Source of the DNA: Thermoprotei archaeon
GTDB taxonomy: Archaea > Thermoproteota > Thermoprotei_A > Sulfolobales > WANQ01
Assembly: GCA_027038805.1 (NCBI GenBank)
Contig: JALWGO010000037.1
Coordinates: forward strand, 1-5,270
DNA: 5,270 nt
Reading direction: 5' to 3'
This document shows, piece after piece, positions 3,735-5,270 of the stretch (its first letter is position 1; every line of letters starts with the position of its first letter). The notes beneath the pieces were generated by a model. That model saw only the letters and a list, made by a program, of their open reading frames with translations. It was not told the DNA's origin and did no database searches. A program made the translations under genes and the position numbers.

Positions 3735-5270
3735 CTAGCTTTCTATTGTTAATTCTTCGGCATTTATTTTAAGCGTTAATGGTTTGTGTCCGTGGATTAT
3801 GTATGCTGCTACGTGTTTTGCATCTATTGGCTGGATTCTGAGTATGTTGATATCTTCTCCACGGCTACGATAGTAGTATTCTAACATGTTTTCTACTAGA
3901 TCCTTATTTAGGTCGTAGTCTACGACCTTAGCTCTCCCATGAATGTCAACTGCAACGCTTATCTTAACTGCACCGCTTATCCACGTTGTTATCCATCCTC
4001 CATTTTCATCCGACTCTATATTCTTAAGTCTAGGTTTACGTAGCCCTAGTTTTGCTAAGACTTCTCGTGATTTCTCGACTGCGTAGTGTCTTGATAATTC
4101 TACTTTTCTTATCATGGACTTTAACGGGTATTCTACTACTATTACATAGTTTCTTACTCCATCCGTGCCCGAAGCTATATACCATGGTGGAGTTGAGCGT
4201 ACCATTTCTATTCTTATATTGTATTTCTCCTCTAGGATGTTCTTGACTGCTTCCTCGGTTACCTCTATTTCCTCGTATTCTACTTCCATATTGTCTATTC
4301 TAATCGTTGACTGATATTTTACTCCTCTATAATCTAGTTTAACATGAACTATGGGTGGGTCTACTTCCTTAATGGCGAGTTCCTCTACTATGGGGTCACC
4401 TATTTTTGTACGTGCTTTCTCTTCCATCCTCTTCCTCGCATGCTCTCTTATCTCATTAAATCCGGGTAGTTTCTCATTTAATACTATGTCATCGTCTCTT
4501 ATCTCTACTAGTACAGTCTTAGATTCACCTATAGCTAGTATCCTAACAGTATCAAAGCCGTGTTTTACAGCCATCCTACTAGTATCTAATCCAAGCGCCT
4601 CTACTATTCTCTCCACGCCTTTTTCACTCACTATCTTCTTCACCGATAATATTCTACCGGAATACTTGTTCACCACTACTATTACATCATAGTATTTGGA
4701 GTCCACGTGAACAGTGTACGTGTTTTCGTCTTCCTCAACTATCTCAACATTATAACTTGTTTTCTCTTCATCTTCTACTAGTTCCTCGAGGAGGGAATCA
4801 AATGTCCTCTCCACGACTCTTTTCTCTCTCACTCCTAGCTTGGATTCAAGTTCTCTGTCTAGTTCTTCTACGTGTCTAGCTACTAGTTCTCTAACTTCTT
4901 CTAGCCCTAGTTCCTTTAGGTTTACTGTTCTATTATTCTCCCATTCATCTATTTCTATTAATCCTGTTCTCCCGTTTACGTTTAATCCCACTCTCCACTT
5001 CAATACTACTAGTGCTGCTAGCTTGGCTTCATCGAAGTCTTTTGTTGGGTTAAAGAATACTCTTATACCATTAAGCTTTAATGCTATAGCGGATTGCTCG
5101 CCGGGCATTATTATTCTACCTTTCTTCTCCTCAACCCATTCGCTTCCAAACCACTTCATTACCGCTACTAGGGCTTTATGCCTGGCTTTCCGTGCAGCTG
5201 TTTTAGCCAAGCTCACTGGTTCAACTAGTACTTCTATGCCGTTTACTACTACCTCATCTCTACTTATACC
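3735..5270 (-). CDS. Large repeat protein with PepSY-like alpha/beta units, 5' end outside the window
   Basis: The frame has no stop from the TAG at 3735 to the right edge: 511 residues are visible and the true start is beyond 5270. A GTG at 5216 is a possible but poor start, with no ribosome binding site and coding-like sequence ahead of it. No membrane segment is visible. The N-terminal part carries a motif twice: NGI, a Pro, then a basic or acidic helix ending in KW (visible residues 10-40 and 67-92). From about residue 172 on there are five units of 55-62 residues and a final half unit (about 172, 229, 290, 351, 410 and 471 to the end). Each has two or three strands, often with a strand-turn pair such as YDVIVVVNKYSGRILSV, and then a charged helix such as VERIVEALGL. 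This recalls PepSY domains, which often inhibit or bind proteases, but the resemblance is by eye. Function unknown. Confidence 0.82.
   Translation of the reverse strand, partial: GISRDEVVVNGIEVLVEPVSLAKTAARKARHKALVAVMKWFGSEWVEEKKGRIIMPGEQSAIALKLNGIRVFFNPTKDFDEAKLAALVVLKWRVGLNVNGRTGLIEIDEWENNRTVNLKELGLEEVRELVARHVEELDRELESKLGVREKRVVERTFDSLLEELVEDEEKTSYNVEIVEEDENTYTVHVDSKYYDVIVVVNKYSGRILSVKKIVSEKGVERIVEALGLDTSRMAVKHGFDTVRILAIGESKTVLVEIRDDDIVLNEKLPGFNEIREHARKRMEEKARTKIGDPIVEELAIKEVDPPIVHVKLDYRGVKYQSTIRIDNMEVEYEEIEVTEEAVKNILEEKYNIRIEMVRSTPPWYIASGTDGVRNYVIVVEYPLKSMIRKVELSRHYAVEKSREVLAKLGLRKPRLKNIESDENGGWITTWISGAVKISVAVDIHGRAKVVDYDLNKDLVENMLEYYYRSRGEDINILRIQPIDAKHVAAYIIHGHKPLTLKINAEELTIES

Noticed and set aside
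4052..4246. A 64-residue plus-strand open reading frame with a hydrophobic stretch
   Set aside because: Antisense to the repeat gene, with no promoter or ribosome binding site. The hydrophobicity is a by-product of the opposite frame.
4351..4692. A 113-residue plus-strand open reading frame
   Set aside because: It lies antisense within the long repeat gene. Its composition is Ser/Thr/Leu-rich, as expected from reading charged-residue codons backwards, and it has no ribosome binding site or promoter of its own.

Overview
The window looks like chromosomal DNA of a hyperthermophilic crenarchaeon (Thermoproteota), probably of the Desulfurococcales or near them. The reasons are moderate-to-low G+C, heavy use of AGA/AGG (Arg) and ATA (Ile) codons, frequent TTG/GTG starts, archaeal TATA-like boxes, one gene whose start suits a leaderless transcript, and an N-terminus closest in memory to archaeal XPD helicases. 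The taxonomic placement is inference; there is no rRNA or other marker gene here.

Layout from left to right. On the minus strand, the start of an XPD/Rad3-type DNA helicase runs off the left edge (1-171). It is preceded on the same strand by a 103-residue protein of unknown function (226-537). A divergent promoter region of 89 bases, holding a symmetric inverted repeat, separates this pair from a plus-strand short-chain dehydrogenase/reductase (627-1379). The dehydrogenase meets a minus-strand rhomboid intramembrane protease (1356-1943) tail to tail, with a 24-base overlap. A second divergent promoter region leads to two plus-strand paralogues of the alpha/beta-hydrolase fold (2061-2789 and 2850-3671). 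Both have an N-terminal membrane segment and a probably extracytoplasmic domain. A short convergent spacer separates them from a long minus-strand repeat protein (3735-5270) that is still open at the right edge.

How the genes may work together. The helicase and the small protein are probably one transcription unit. The two hydrolase-like proteins look like a tandem duplication whose copies have diverged at the catalytic site. The second has Asp where the Ser nucleophile normally sits and keeps an acid and a His. The first has Gly at the nucleophile position and no obvious catalytic His, so it may be a pseudoenzyme. The rhomboid protease is divergent from this pair; a functional link is speculative. 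The right-hand gene is made of about six units of roughly 60 residues that resemble PepSY-like folds, after an N-terminal duplicated motif. Its real start lies outside the window.

There are no tRNA or rRNA genes, CRISPR arrays, insertion sequences or long intergenic stretches. The most unusual content is the degenerate hydrolase pair, the repeat protein, and two inverted repeats in the divergent promoter regions.
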